This document shows positions 47,926 to 56,058 of a DNA stretch of 64,000 nucleotides, in pieces. The notes under the pieces are model-generated. The model made no database searches and was not told the origin of the DNA. It saw only the letters and a list, made by a program, of their open reading frames with translations. Origin of the DNA: Nostoc cf. commune SO-36 (GTDB lineage: Bacteria > Cyanobacteriota > Cyanobacteriia > Cyanobacteriales > Nostocaceae); the NCBI RefSeq assembly GCF_023734775.1, contig NZ_AP025732.1:6738718-6802717 (forward strand), in the 5' to 3' direction. The position numbers were made by a program, and so were the translations under genes. Every line of letters starts with the position of its first letter. Within the stretch, counting starts at the first letter, position 1.

Positions 47926-48505
47926 TTACTCCATTGTTTTTGCTATTTCTTGTAAATAATCTTCCTGAGCAACCTTGAGTCTCTTCTTAACTAAATCTAT
48001 ATCTTATTTTGGTGTAGCAATACCGTGTTTTTATTTATTTTGAAATGAATGTAATAGGTAAACAAATCCTGCAAATTTAACAGTGTAAATTGCCCTGTAT
48101 GTATCGGGTGCATCCCAGTTTTTATTTAGCAACTAAAGAATAACCGTCATTGCGAGGAGGAACGACGAAGCAATCGCATGGTTTTTGTTTTTAGTGCGAG
48201 ATTTTGCGATTTGGTTTTTGTTCTTAGTGCGAGATTTTGCGATTGCTTCACTCCACTTCGTTGCGTTCGCAATGACATTCAAAAAAGTGGGATGCTCCCT
48301 ATGTATCTCCTTCAAAATCATCTACAATTTCTAAAATCCCAGTCCCTGTAAATCCATGCAAAGGTTTTGCGTCAGGATGCTTTTCACCATGTTGTGCTAA
48401 ATCCAGAGCTTAACCCATTACATCTTGCACATCTTCAGGGAAATCTTTTAAATCATCAAGAGCGCTTGCAATCCATTTGAGGGGTTTTTCTTGTTTTTTA
48501 CTCAT
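47926..48505 (-). pseudogene. HigB/Gp49-type toxin, interrupted by a MITE and three stop codons
   Basis: The minus strand from ATG 48505 reads MSKKQEKPLKWIASALDDLK then DFPEDVQDVMG-stop-ALDLAQHGEKHPDAKPLHGF and GTGILEIVDDFEGDT. After the element (48106-48299) it resumes DTYRAIYTVKFAGFVYLLHS, FQNK-stop-KHGIATPK-stop-DIDLVKKRLKVAQEDYLQE and IAKTME. This is the RelE-superfamily phage-derived Gp49-like toxin pattern. Excising the element with one target copy rejoins EGDTYRAIYTVKF in frame. Confidence 0.85.
48106..48299. mobile_element. MITE with 8-bp target duplication inside a toxin gene
   Basis: 194 bp. Ends GGGTGCATCCCA and TGGGATGCTCCC (one mismatch). Flanked by direct repeats TATGTATC at 48098-48105 and 48300-48307. 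The interior has GTCATTGCGAGG-type REP arms. No coding frame. Confidence 0.85.
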
Positions 48506-48950
48506 GTAATGCTAATTATGCTAATAATAGCATATTAAAATATAAGCCCTGCCTACGGCTGTAAATTACGCGCCTGCTGGGCTTTGATGCAAAACTTAGT
48601 TTAAAGACTCCAACTAGAAGTCATTATGAACCAAGAGCTTACGCAAGCGATCGCAGCTGGATCTTAAATTTTCATTGACTTTAGGTAGGCATCGTACCTG
48701 CTGGGCTTTGAGATTAAGCTAGCATATTAGGCAAAGAGTTCTGCAAGCGTGGCGAATAGGTAGAGGTAGAACCGAAGTATGATCGGGTTGAATGTGCCAT
48801 GAATAACAAGTATTTTTACTTGTAACTTTATTTAGTAAATTTATATTCCTTTAGTAGAAGTAAGACTAATCAAAATATTTTTATACTATTAATCAAGGAA
48901 AAAGGGATTAAATTTTCAATTTAATGTAACCAAATAAACAAGAGGCTTTA
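48506..48950. other. Intergenic region upstream of the GH2 gene
   Basis: Holds the second copy of the MNQELTQA fragment (about 48612-48655) and two CCTGCTGGGCTTTG motifs (about 48574 and 48698). The rest is AT-rich. No complete gene. Confidence 0.5.
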
Positions 48951-50813
48951 ATGAACTTATTAAATATTAATGATACTGAAGTTACATTATCAGTTGAGGG
49001 CGATAACGAGAATGGTATTGGCCGGAAACAAATAATACATCCACGTCCGCAGTTGCAGCGATCGCCTTGGCAAAGCCTAAATGGTTTGTGGAAGTTTGCA
49101 TTTGATGACGAAGGAAAATGTGTTCAACCCAGTGATCTGAAGCAATGGACTCATTTGATAGAAGTTCCGTTTGCTCCGGAATCAAGTAAAAGTGGCATAG
49201 GTGACACGAATTTTCACTCAAACTTTTGGTACGAACGGGAATTTGCAACACCAGAAGGTGATGGTAGATTGCTGTTACACTTTGGTGCTGTGGACTACCG
49301 CGCTCGTGTATGGGTTAATGGTCAATATATAGCTGAACATGAAGGCGGACACACCAATTTCTCACTCGATATTACTCATGTCTTAAATGACAGTGGCACA
49401 ACAACAGTAACAGTATGGGCGCAAGATGATCCGCAAGACCTAGCTAAACCTCGCGGTAAACAAGATTGGCAATTGAAACCCCACAGTATTTGGTATCCTC
49501 GCACTAGCGGCATTTGGCAGACAGTCTGGATTGAACGAGTGGGTAAAACTTATCTTGGCCATCTCTGCTGGAATTCCGATTTTGAGCGTTGGGAGGTTGG
49601 TTTTGAAGCGGTGCTGGCAGGTGCTGTGCCAGTTTGCGACGTACAAATCAAGATGGAATTAAGCATTGGCGGTACTGTATTGGTGAATGATACATACGAA
49701 GTGTTGAACGGAGAAATTAACCGCCGTATTTCTCTTGGCGATCCTGGGATTGATGACTTCCGTAACGAATTATTGTGGAGTCCAGAAAAGCCAACGTTAA
49801 TTAATGCCAAAATTCAACTGTGGAGCAATGGTCAGTTATTAGATGAAGTAAAATCTTACACAGCGCTGCGAACAGTGAGCGTACAGCGCGATCGCTTTAT
49901 GCTCAATGGTCGCCCCTACTATTTACGCCTTGTTCTCGATCAAGGTTACTGGCCAGATACACTCATGACTCCACCCAGCGATGAGGCGTTGCGACGTGAT
50001 GTAGAACTGATCAAAGCAATGGGTTTCAACGGAGTACGCAAACACCAAAAAATTGAAGACCCACGATTTTTATATTGGGCAGATGTTTTAGGGTTATTGG
50101 TATGGGAGGAAATGCCCAGCGCCTATCGCTTCACCCGTAAAGCTGTAGAACGCATGACGCGCGAATGGACTGAAGTGATCAAAAGAGATTCCAGCCATCC
50201 GTGTATTGTTGCTTGGGTTCCCTTTAATGAATCTTGGGGAGTACCGAATTTAGTAGAGACGGCAGCTCACCGCAACTATGTTTTAGCAATGTATCACTTG
50301 ACCAAAACCCTTGACCCAACTCGTCCAGTCATTGGGAACGATGGCTGGGAAAGTACAGATACAGATATTCTGGCAATTCATGATTATGATACCAAGCCAC
50401 TGCAATTACTTCGTCGATATGGGCCAGAGGTGAAGCTGTCAGATATGCTCAATCAAAAACGCCCTGGAGGACGTATCCTCACACTCGACAACTATCCACA
50501 TCAAGGGCAACCAGTTATGCTTACAGAGTTTGGTGGTATTGCTTATGCTCCAGAAGACGAGCCAAATACAGACCAAGTTTGGGGATATGAGCGTTGCTGG
50601 AGTATCTCGGAGTTAGAAATGAAATATGCTGCTCTACTCCAAGCCATCAATGATATTGAACTGTTCAGTGGATTCTGTTACACACAATTTACTGATACTT
50701 TCCAAGAAGCTAACGGTTTGTTGTACAGCGATCGCACCCCCAAATTTCCGCTTGAGGCAATCCGGGCTGCAACCCTTTCAGGAGGAGGATTTTGCTCTCC
50801 TAGTAGGTGTTAA
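48951..50813 (+). CDS. Glycoside hydrolase family 2 (beta-galactosidase/glucuronidase-like)
   Basis: 620 residues. The GH2 sugar-binding domain opens PRPQLQRSPWQSLNGLWKFA. The central beta-sandwich is followed by the TIM barrel with the acid/base Glu in VAWVPFNESWG and the nucleophile Glu in VMLTEFGG. No signal peptide, so it is probably cytosolic. Specificity (galactoside, glucuronide or mannoside) is not readable. A strong terminator follows. Confidence 0.92.
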   Translation: MNLLNINDTEVTLSVEGDNENGIGRKQIIHPRPQLQRSPWQSLNGLWKFAFDDEGKCVQPSDLKQWTHLIEVPFAPESSKSGIGDTNFHSNFWYEREFATPEGDGRLLLHFGAVDYRARVWVNGQYIAEHEGGHTNFSLDITHVLNDSGTTTVTVWAQDDPQDLAKPRGKQDWQLKPHSIWYPRTSGIWQTVWIERVGKTYLGHLCWNSDFERWEVGFEAVLAGAVPVCDVQIKMELSIGGTVLVNDTYEVLNGEINRRISLGDPGIDDFRNELLWSPEKPTLINAKIQLWSNGQLLDEVKSYTALRTVSVQRDRFMLNGRPYYLRLVLDQGYWPDTLMTPPSDEALRRDVELIKAMGFNGVRKHQKIEDPRFLYWADVLGLLVWEEMPSAYRFTRKAVERMTREWTEVIKRDSSHPCIVAWVPFNESWGVPNLVETAAHRNYVLAMYHLTKTLDPTRPVIGNDGWESTDTDILAIHDYDTKPLQLLRRYGPEVKLSDMLNQKRPGGRILTLDNYPHQGQPVMLTEFGGIAYAPEDEPNTDQVWGYERCWSISELEMKYAALLQAINDIELFSGFCYTQFTDTFQEANGLLYSDRTPKFPLEAIRAATLSGGGFCSPSRC

Positions 50814-50819
50814 AATTGG

Positions 50820-50852
50820 GAATTGGAGAGTAAGATTTTTACTCTCCAATTC
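50820..50852 (+). terminator. Rho-independent terminator of the GH2 gene
   Basis: Perfect 14-bp stem GAATTGGAGAGTAA / TTACTCTCCAATTC with a 5-nt loop, directly after the stop codon and followed by CTCTGCTTTTT. Confidence 0.8.
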
Positions 50853-50924
50853 CTCTGCTTTTTATATTAGTAAATTTATTTAAATAATTGGTGTAGTTCG
50901 ATATCAGTTTTAGTTGCGATCGCT

Positions 50925-51084
50925 GGGAGCATCCCAATTTTGCTTAAATCTTTTCCCTCACCCCCAGCCCCTCTCCCATCTTTGGGAGAGGGGAGACATA
51001 ATTCTAGTTCCCCTTCTCCCATCTTTGGGAGAAGGGGTTAGGGGATGAGGGCGATCAAAGTTTTTGCACATTTGGGATGCTCCC
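50925..51084. mobile_element. MITE, GGGAGCATCCCA family (second copy)
   Basis: Ends GGGAGCATCCCA and TGGGATGCTCCC are perfect inverted repeats and match the toxin-disrupting element. The interior is different: two CTCCCATCTTTGGGAG hairpins. No target duplication is visible. The minisatellite starts 23 bp beyond its right end. Confidence 0.7.
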
Positions 51085-51107
51085 CGCCTGCGGTGGGCTA
51101 CGCCAAG

Positions 51108-51419
51108 GCATTTGTTACTTCGGGGTTCGCGTTTGTTACTTCGAGGTTCGCGTTTGTTACTTCGGGGTTCGCGTTTGTTACTTCGGGGTTCGCGTTTGTT
51201 ACTTCGGGGTTCGCGTTTGTTACTTCGGGGTTCGCGTTTGTTACTTCGGGGTTCGCGTTTGTTACTTCGGGGTTCGCGTTTGTTACTTCGGGGTTCGCGT
51301 TTGTTACTTCGGGGTTCGCGTTTGTTACTTCGGGGTTCGCGTTTGTTACTTCGGGGTTCGCGTTTGTTACTTCGGGGTTCGCGTTTGTTACTTCGGGGTT
51401 CGCGTTTGTTACTTCGGAG
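51108..51419. repeat. 21-bp minisatellite, about 15 near-perfect copies
   Basis: The unit contains TTCGGGGTTCGCG then TTTGTTAC. Only one substitution is seen in the array (G to A in copy 2) before the last, degenerate unit. All three plus-strand frames stay open through it, encoding FAFVTSG-, LLLRGSR- and VCYFGVR-type heptapeptides. There are no spacers, so it is not a CRISPR. None of the three frames has a convincing start, so no CDS is called. Confidence 0.95.
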
Positions 51420-51708
51420 ACTACATTTGTTATTTCGGCGTGTTCATAACGTACCTTACGAAACTACTAAAAGAGTTGAAACCTATGCTGGTCATACTTG
51501 TGTGTACACCGCAGGTTCAACTGGGCTTCAAGAACTATTTTCTGACGTATGGCGTAGATAGAGCATAGGTTACAGCAGAGCAAAGTAGAGTAGTACAAAT
51601 CTTCTGGCAACAGGTGTTGTAGTATAATAGTAATACGGGTAAAACCTTTATTCTTTCGTGAAAAGCTTGTGCCAACTTTGACTTGATTGCACTAAAAGGA
51701 GAGTAGCG

Positions 51709-52245
51709 ATGAAAAAAGTAGCGGTGTTTGGCAATGCTGGAGGCGGGAAATCAACTCTAAGCAAGAAGTTATCTCAAATCACTGGTTTGCCGCTTTACGT
51801 CTTAGACAAGATTAAATCTCAATCAGGGGGCAAGCTGGTTCCAGATAAAGACTATAAGCTTGCCCATCAAAAAATTTTAGTTAGTGACCAATGGATTATT
51901 GACGGGTTTGGTTGCATGGAAACCCTCTGGCTACGACTCAATGAGGCAGATAGTCTAATTTTTGTCGATTTACCGCTATATGTGCATGGATGGTGGGTAA
52001 CTAAACGACTAATCACAGGTTACTTTAAACCGCCAGAAGGCTGGCCTTCTAATAGTCCAATATTAAGGAGTTCGCTTAGTAGCTATCGCGTACTTTGGTT
52101 ATGCCACAAATATTTGACCCCAAAATACCGTGAGTATATCGAACAGGCTCAAAGCATCAAAAATGTTTATCACATTCGCTCGACTAAACAAATTTCGCAA
52201 TTTTTTGAGTTAATTGAAAAAGAGGAAAAGGAGCAGGGGGGATAG
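51709..52245 (+). CDS. P-loop NTPase, adenylate-kinase/topology-modulation-like
   Basis: 178 residues. Walker A is VFGNAGGGKSTLSKKL. The DxxWIIDGFG and LIFVDLPLYVHGWWVTKRL regions resemble the FlaR/topology-modulation branch of small P-loop kinases. GGAGAG lies upstream of the ATG, and a TATAAT-like box at 51623-51628 could be its -10 element. Substrate unknown. Confidence 0.82.
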   Translation: MKKVAVFGNAGGGKSTLSKKLSQITGLPLYVLDKIKSQSGGKLVPDKDYKLAHQKILVSDQWIIDGFGCMETLWLRLNEADSLIFVDLPLYVHGWWVTKRLITGYFKPPEGWPSNSPILRSSLSSYRVLWLCHKYLTPKYREYIEQAQSIKNVYHIRSTKQISQFFELIEKEEKEQGG

Positions 52246-52329
52246 AAAATAGTTGGGATTCGACACTTATTTAAGAGACGCTGCGCCTTTGGCATAGCAA
52301 GGACATGGTAAGTAAGTAGGCATGATTAA

Positions 52330-52364
52330 AACAATTCGCAATTCGCAATTCGCAATTCGCAATT
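52330..52364. repeat. STRR AATTCGC
   Basis: Four tandem AATTCGC heptads in the gap after the P-loop gene. Confidence 0.8.
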
Positions 52365-52457
52365 ACGTTTTGTGACGGGGATTTAGATTTAGGCATCAAA
52401 ACCTGCTGCCTGTAGAGACAGGGGACTTAAACCCCCATCACTTGTTAAATATAAGAT

Positions 52458-52522
52458 GTCATTGCGAGTGAAGCGAAGCAATCCCAGAGACTTTGCGATT
52501 GCTTCGCTTCACTCGCAATGAC
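52458..52522. repeat. REP palindrome (GTCATTGCGAG family)
   Basis: 65 bp with perfect 26-bp arms (start GTCATTGCGAGTGAAGCG, end CGCTTCACTCGCAATGAC). The same family forms the cores at 11165-11240 and within 48106-48299. Such palindromes occur in many bacterial genomes. Confidence 0.85.
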
Positions 52523-52574
52523 GGAACATATTATATTTATTTACGCCCATTTACTTATAAAAAGGCTGTTTAGC

Positions 52575-52961
52575 TTACTTTGCCAAACTCCAGCCCAGGG
52601 CTAGTGCTACTTCAGCAGCTAATTCTAGGGGATTGAATGGTTTAGCGATCGCACTGATCATTCCCATCTGGGTATAGCGACGGCGATCGGAAGCCTGGAT
52701 TTTGGCAGTTAACAAAATTACCGGAATCGCTTTAGTTAATGGATTGGCTTGTAACTTTTCAAAGGTAGTGATACCATCCATTCCTGGCATCATTACATCA
52801 AGTAAAATTGCATCTGGTTGGTAAGTTTCAGCTTTAATTATGCCTTCTTCGCCAGAACTCGCTGTTACTACTTTCCAGCCTGCGACTGTTTCCAAGCAAA
52901 TCTTGGCAACTTCTTGAATATACTGCTCGTTATCAACCACTAGAATTTGCTTTGTTGTCAT
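52575..52961 (-). CDS. Single-domain response regulator
   Basis: 128-residue receiver domain without an output domain: Asp in AILLDVMMPGMDG, Thr in VILLTAK and Lys in AIAKPFNP. Its start overlaps the end of the upstream kinase frame by 29 bp, so it was made from the same transcript. With the kinase gene destroyed it is probably orphaned. Confidence 0.92.
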   Translation of the reverse strand: MTTKQILVVDNEQYIQEVAKICLETVAGWKVVTASSGEEGIIKAETYQPDAILLDVMMPGMDGITTFEKLQANPLTKAIPVILLTAKIQASDRRRYTQMGMISAIAKPFNPLELAAEVALALGWSLAK

Positions 52962-53426
52962 CGCTGCTATCCTTTTGTAGGTTCAGGGGAATCTGCTGAA
53001 GTAATTTCATCATCCGTTGTTCAAATTCCTCGGTGGTAACAGGCCCTTTGGTTAAAAATTCTGCATCTTGGCTTAATTGGCTATTTACGTGTGCATCGTA
53101 ACGAATATCAATCACGGGAATGGTGGTATTTTGGAAAGTCTCAAACAAGGGCAAAGTGACATAAAAAGTGCTACCTCCGCCTAATGTACTTTCAGCCCAG
53201 ATGCGTCCGCCGTGCTGTTGCATAATGCTCTTACAAATTGCTAAACCTAAACCAGTACCATCATGGTTGCGTGAATCTGAAGAGTCAACTTGTTGAAAGC
53301 GCTCAAAGATACTCTCAAGTTTCTCTGTTGGAATACCGCGTCCAGTATCTTTGACTGTCAACAAAACTTCATTCTCTTGTTGTTGTGCCCCTAACCAAAT
53401 CGTAGATCCAGCAGACGAAAATTTAA

Positions 53427-53821
53427 CGTATAGCGGAAGTCCCCACCTTCAATGTACCCATAAGGTGGGGATTGTGAGCGGGGGATAAGGATTACATCTG
53501 GAATTGATTTTTTACACAGTAAAAACCAATTCTGGATGTATGACGAATCCCCAGAATTTTCTGGTAAGATATATATTGTCTTGACCCTCCGGGTTCAAAA
53601 TCGCTCTACTTGGGGAGACCCCAAGACTGCGTTTTTCACCATCAATGCCGCAAGCGAAAACCAAGCTAATAGGTATATGTTGCAAGAGAAAAATTTGGGT
53701 CTTGGGAACCAGGACTCCTGCCCTTGGAGGGAATGTAAGACTTGTCTTTTACTACGGAGTTCTGGAAGCTATTCCCGATGAATTGGGAAGCACCGTCCGT
53801 CTTACGGCGGGGTAGTTCACT
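53427..53821 (+). mobile_element. IS200/IS605-derived non-autonomous element
   Basis: 395 bp inserted in the kinase gene after ATTTAA with no target duplication (removal rejoins NLLSNA and KFSSAG). The left end has a hairpin (TCCCCACCTT/AAGGTGGGGA); the right end has GAAGCACCGTCCGTCTTACG then GCGGGGTAGTTCAC. Lack of duplication and subterminal hairpins fit IS200/IS605 'peel-and-paste' elements. No TnpA or TnpB frame is present. The right end resembles the 3' part of TnpB-associated omega RNA (inference). Confidence 0.65.
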
Positions 53822-54053
53822 GGCGTTACTCAGTAGATTAGTTAAGGTTTGGACAATGCGATCGCAATCAGCCAATACTTGAACGGATAAGGCAGAAATG
53901 GATAGTTTTATTTCTGCTTTGTCAGCTAGAGGCTGCATGACATTTACTGCTTGAGTGATTAGATCAAGGATATTGCAGATTTCTGGTTCCATCTTCGCCT
54001 TACCTGATTCGATCCGCTCAATATCTAGAATGTCGTTGATTAAACGTACTAGG

Positions 54054-55378
54054 GGACTTGCGAAAAAATAAAGTACCAGCCATTCTAGAATATTTAGGAA
54101 GCGCGGATCTACCAGCCCCAGCACTAAATCTCTAGAATGGAAATCTCTCAAGTCATGCTGACCGACTCCATCAAATCTACCTTTAAAGATGCAGCGAAGA
54201 AACTAACTGGGAGCATCAAAAGAGATTTCATGGCAAAAGTTACCGAAGATTACTTTGATAGTTCAGCCCGTAAAGCAGAAACAGTATTGGGATGGAATCG
54301 CTGCTGTGTACAACTAGGCCTGCATGAACGACGGACAGGGATAGTCTGTATAGATAACTATCAGGCAAGAGGAAGACACAAGAGTGTTGAGATTCTACCC
54401 AATTTAGAATCGGATATTCGTTCATTGGTAGATGCTCAAGCTCAAGCCGACCCAAAATTTCAATCAACCTTTCTGTATGCGCGCATTAGTGCCAGAGCAG
54501 TAAGAGAAGCATTGGTGAATGTTCATGGCTACGACGAGAGCGAATTACCGTCTCGCCAAACCTTGGGGGAGATTCTCAATCGCTTGGGGTATCGCCTAAA
54601 AAAACACAAAAAACCAAGCCTTTGAAAAAGATTCCCCAAACAGATGCCATATTTGAGAATGTGTTCCGGGAGAATCAGGCATCAGATGAGAATCCCAAAT
54701 CATTAAGAGTGTCTATTGATACTAAAGCCAAAGTGAAGATTGGGAACCTTTCTAGAGGCCGGTAAAGCCCGGACACTGGAAGCAAAAGCGGCGGATGATC
54801 ATGATACTCTCATGTCTTGCGGTCTTAGTTCCCTTTGGCATTCTCAACACGCACAGTAACCAGTTATCTATTTATTTGGGACAGTCGGCGGAAACAAGTG
54901 ATTTTATAGTCGATTGTTTAACCGCTTGGTGGCGTGAGAATCAACACAATTACCTTGATCTCGATGAATGGGTGATTGATCTTGATGGCGGTGCGGCGAC
55001 TCGCAGTGACCGCACACAATTTATTAAACGCATGGTTGAGTTATCTCAAGCAATTAATCTCAAAATCCGACTGATTTATTATCCCCCCTACCATAGCAAG
55101 TACAATCCCATAGAGCGGTGTTGGGCTACCCTGGAGAATTATTGGAATGGCGCAATTTTAGATTCTGTTGAAGCCGCTGCTCATTGGGCTGCCAATATGA
55201 CCTGGAAAGGAATTGCACCTATTGTACATCTGGTTGAAACCACTTATGAAAAAGGAATTAAAGTTCTGTCACGAGAGTTAGAACAGTATCAACCCCAATG
55301 GCAACGTTCTGAAACATTACCCAAATGGGATATTACTATCGTCCCTGTTTAGATGGTACTTTATTTTCCTGCTACTCC
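54054..55378 (+). mobile_element. ISAzo13-like insertion sequence
   Basis: About 1325 bp with 25-bp imperfect terminal inverted repeats sharing AAAATAAAGTACCA, flanked by CTAGG at 54049-54053 and 55379-55383 (4-5 bp target duplication). Its plus-strand transposase is frameshifted (see separate entry). Inserted in the kinase gene between ERL and VRLIND. Confidence 0.88.
54155..55352 (+). pseudogene. ISAzo13-family transposase, two frameshifts
   Basis: From ATG 54155 (54137 is also open). ERRTGIVCIDNYQARGRHKS and LPSRQTLGEILNRLGYRLKK lie in the first frame (to 54625). SLRVSIDTKAKVKIGNLSRG is in the second. DHDTLMSCGLVPFGILNTHS, DEWVIDLDGGAATRSDR and LIYYPPYHSKYNPIERCWAT are in the third (to 55352). 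The acidic triad is placed as in ISAzo13/DDE enzymes (IDTK, DLDGG, NPIE). Breaks near 54615 and 54762. Inactive as sequenced. Confidence 0.8.
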
Positions 55379-56058
55379 CTAGGCGTTCGCTGCTATCAGT
55401 AGCAATTTGCAGCAAGCGTTTTGCTTGCTCTGAATCTGTCGGTAGCAAGCCACTGGCTAGCATTCCGAGAGAGCCGTAAATTGAAGTTAAAGGTGTGCGC
55501 TGACGCTCGTCTAGTTGTGACTGCAACTGTTCATTCACCCTAATTAACTCGGCGGTGCGCTCTGCCACTCTCAATTCCAATTCGTTGATAGCTCGGAAAT
55601 TGTAGGATGAGGAAAAGCTTACTCCCCCTGCCTCATCTTCCCCTACCGCCTTACCCCCTTGCGCCACGCGCTGCCGCAATTTCACCCGTTCTAAACGATT
55701 GACGATTCGGGTTACTAGTTCTGGCCCGACAATTGGCTTGCTTACAAAGTCATCAGCACCAACGCTAAATACCTGATTTACCATCTCAGCATCGCTATGC
55801 ACAGTGAGAAATAAGATGGGTAACTCACTCCAGTGCGGATCGTTGCGTACTAACTTGCAAAGCTCTATACCCCTTGTATAAGGTAACTCCACATCCAGAA
55901 TCAGCATATCTGGTGCAAATGCTTCCAAAGTTTCCCAGAACTGACGCGGATCTTCAAGAGCGATCGCCTTTAGTCCCCAAGGATGAAGTAAGGTTTGCAA
56001 CAATGCCTGAATTTGCGGATCATCGTCCACAACCAATATTTTAGTTTCTGCATCGGGG

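Noticed and set aside
51108..51419. CRISPR array
   Set aside because: Direct repeats have no spacers and no cas genes are nearby; the RecB/Cas4-like nuclease at 32821 stands alone.
51045..51568. Three overlapping plus-strand frames over the 21-bp repeat
   Set aside because: Open only because 21 is a multiple of 3. Starts lie in the MITE, there is no ribosome-binding site and no conserved domain.
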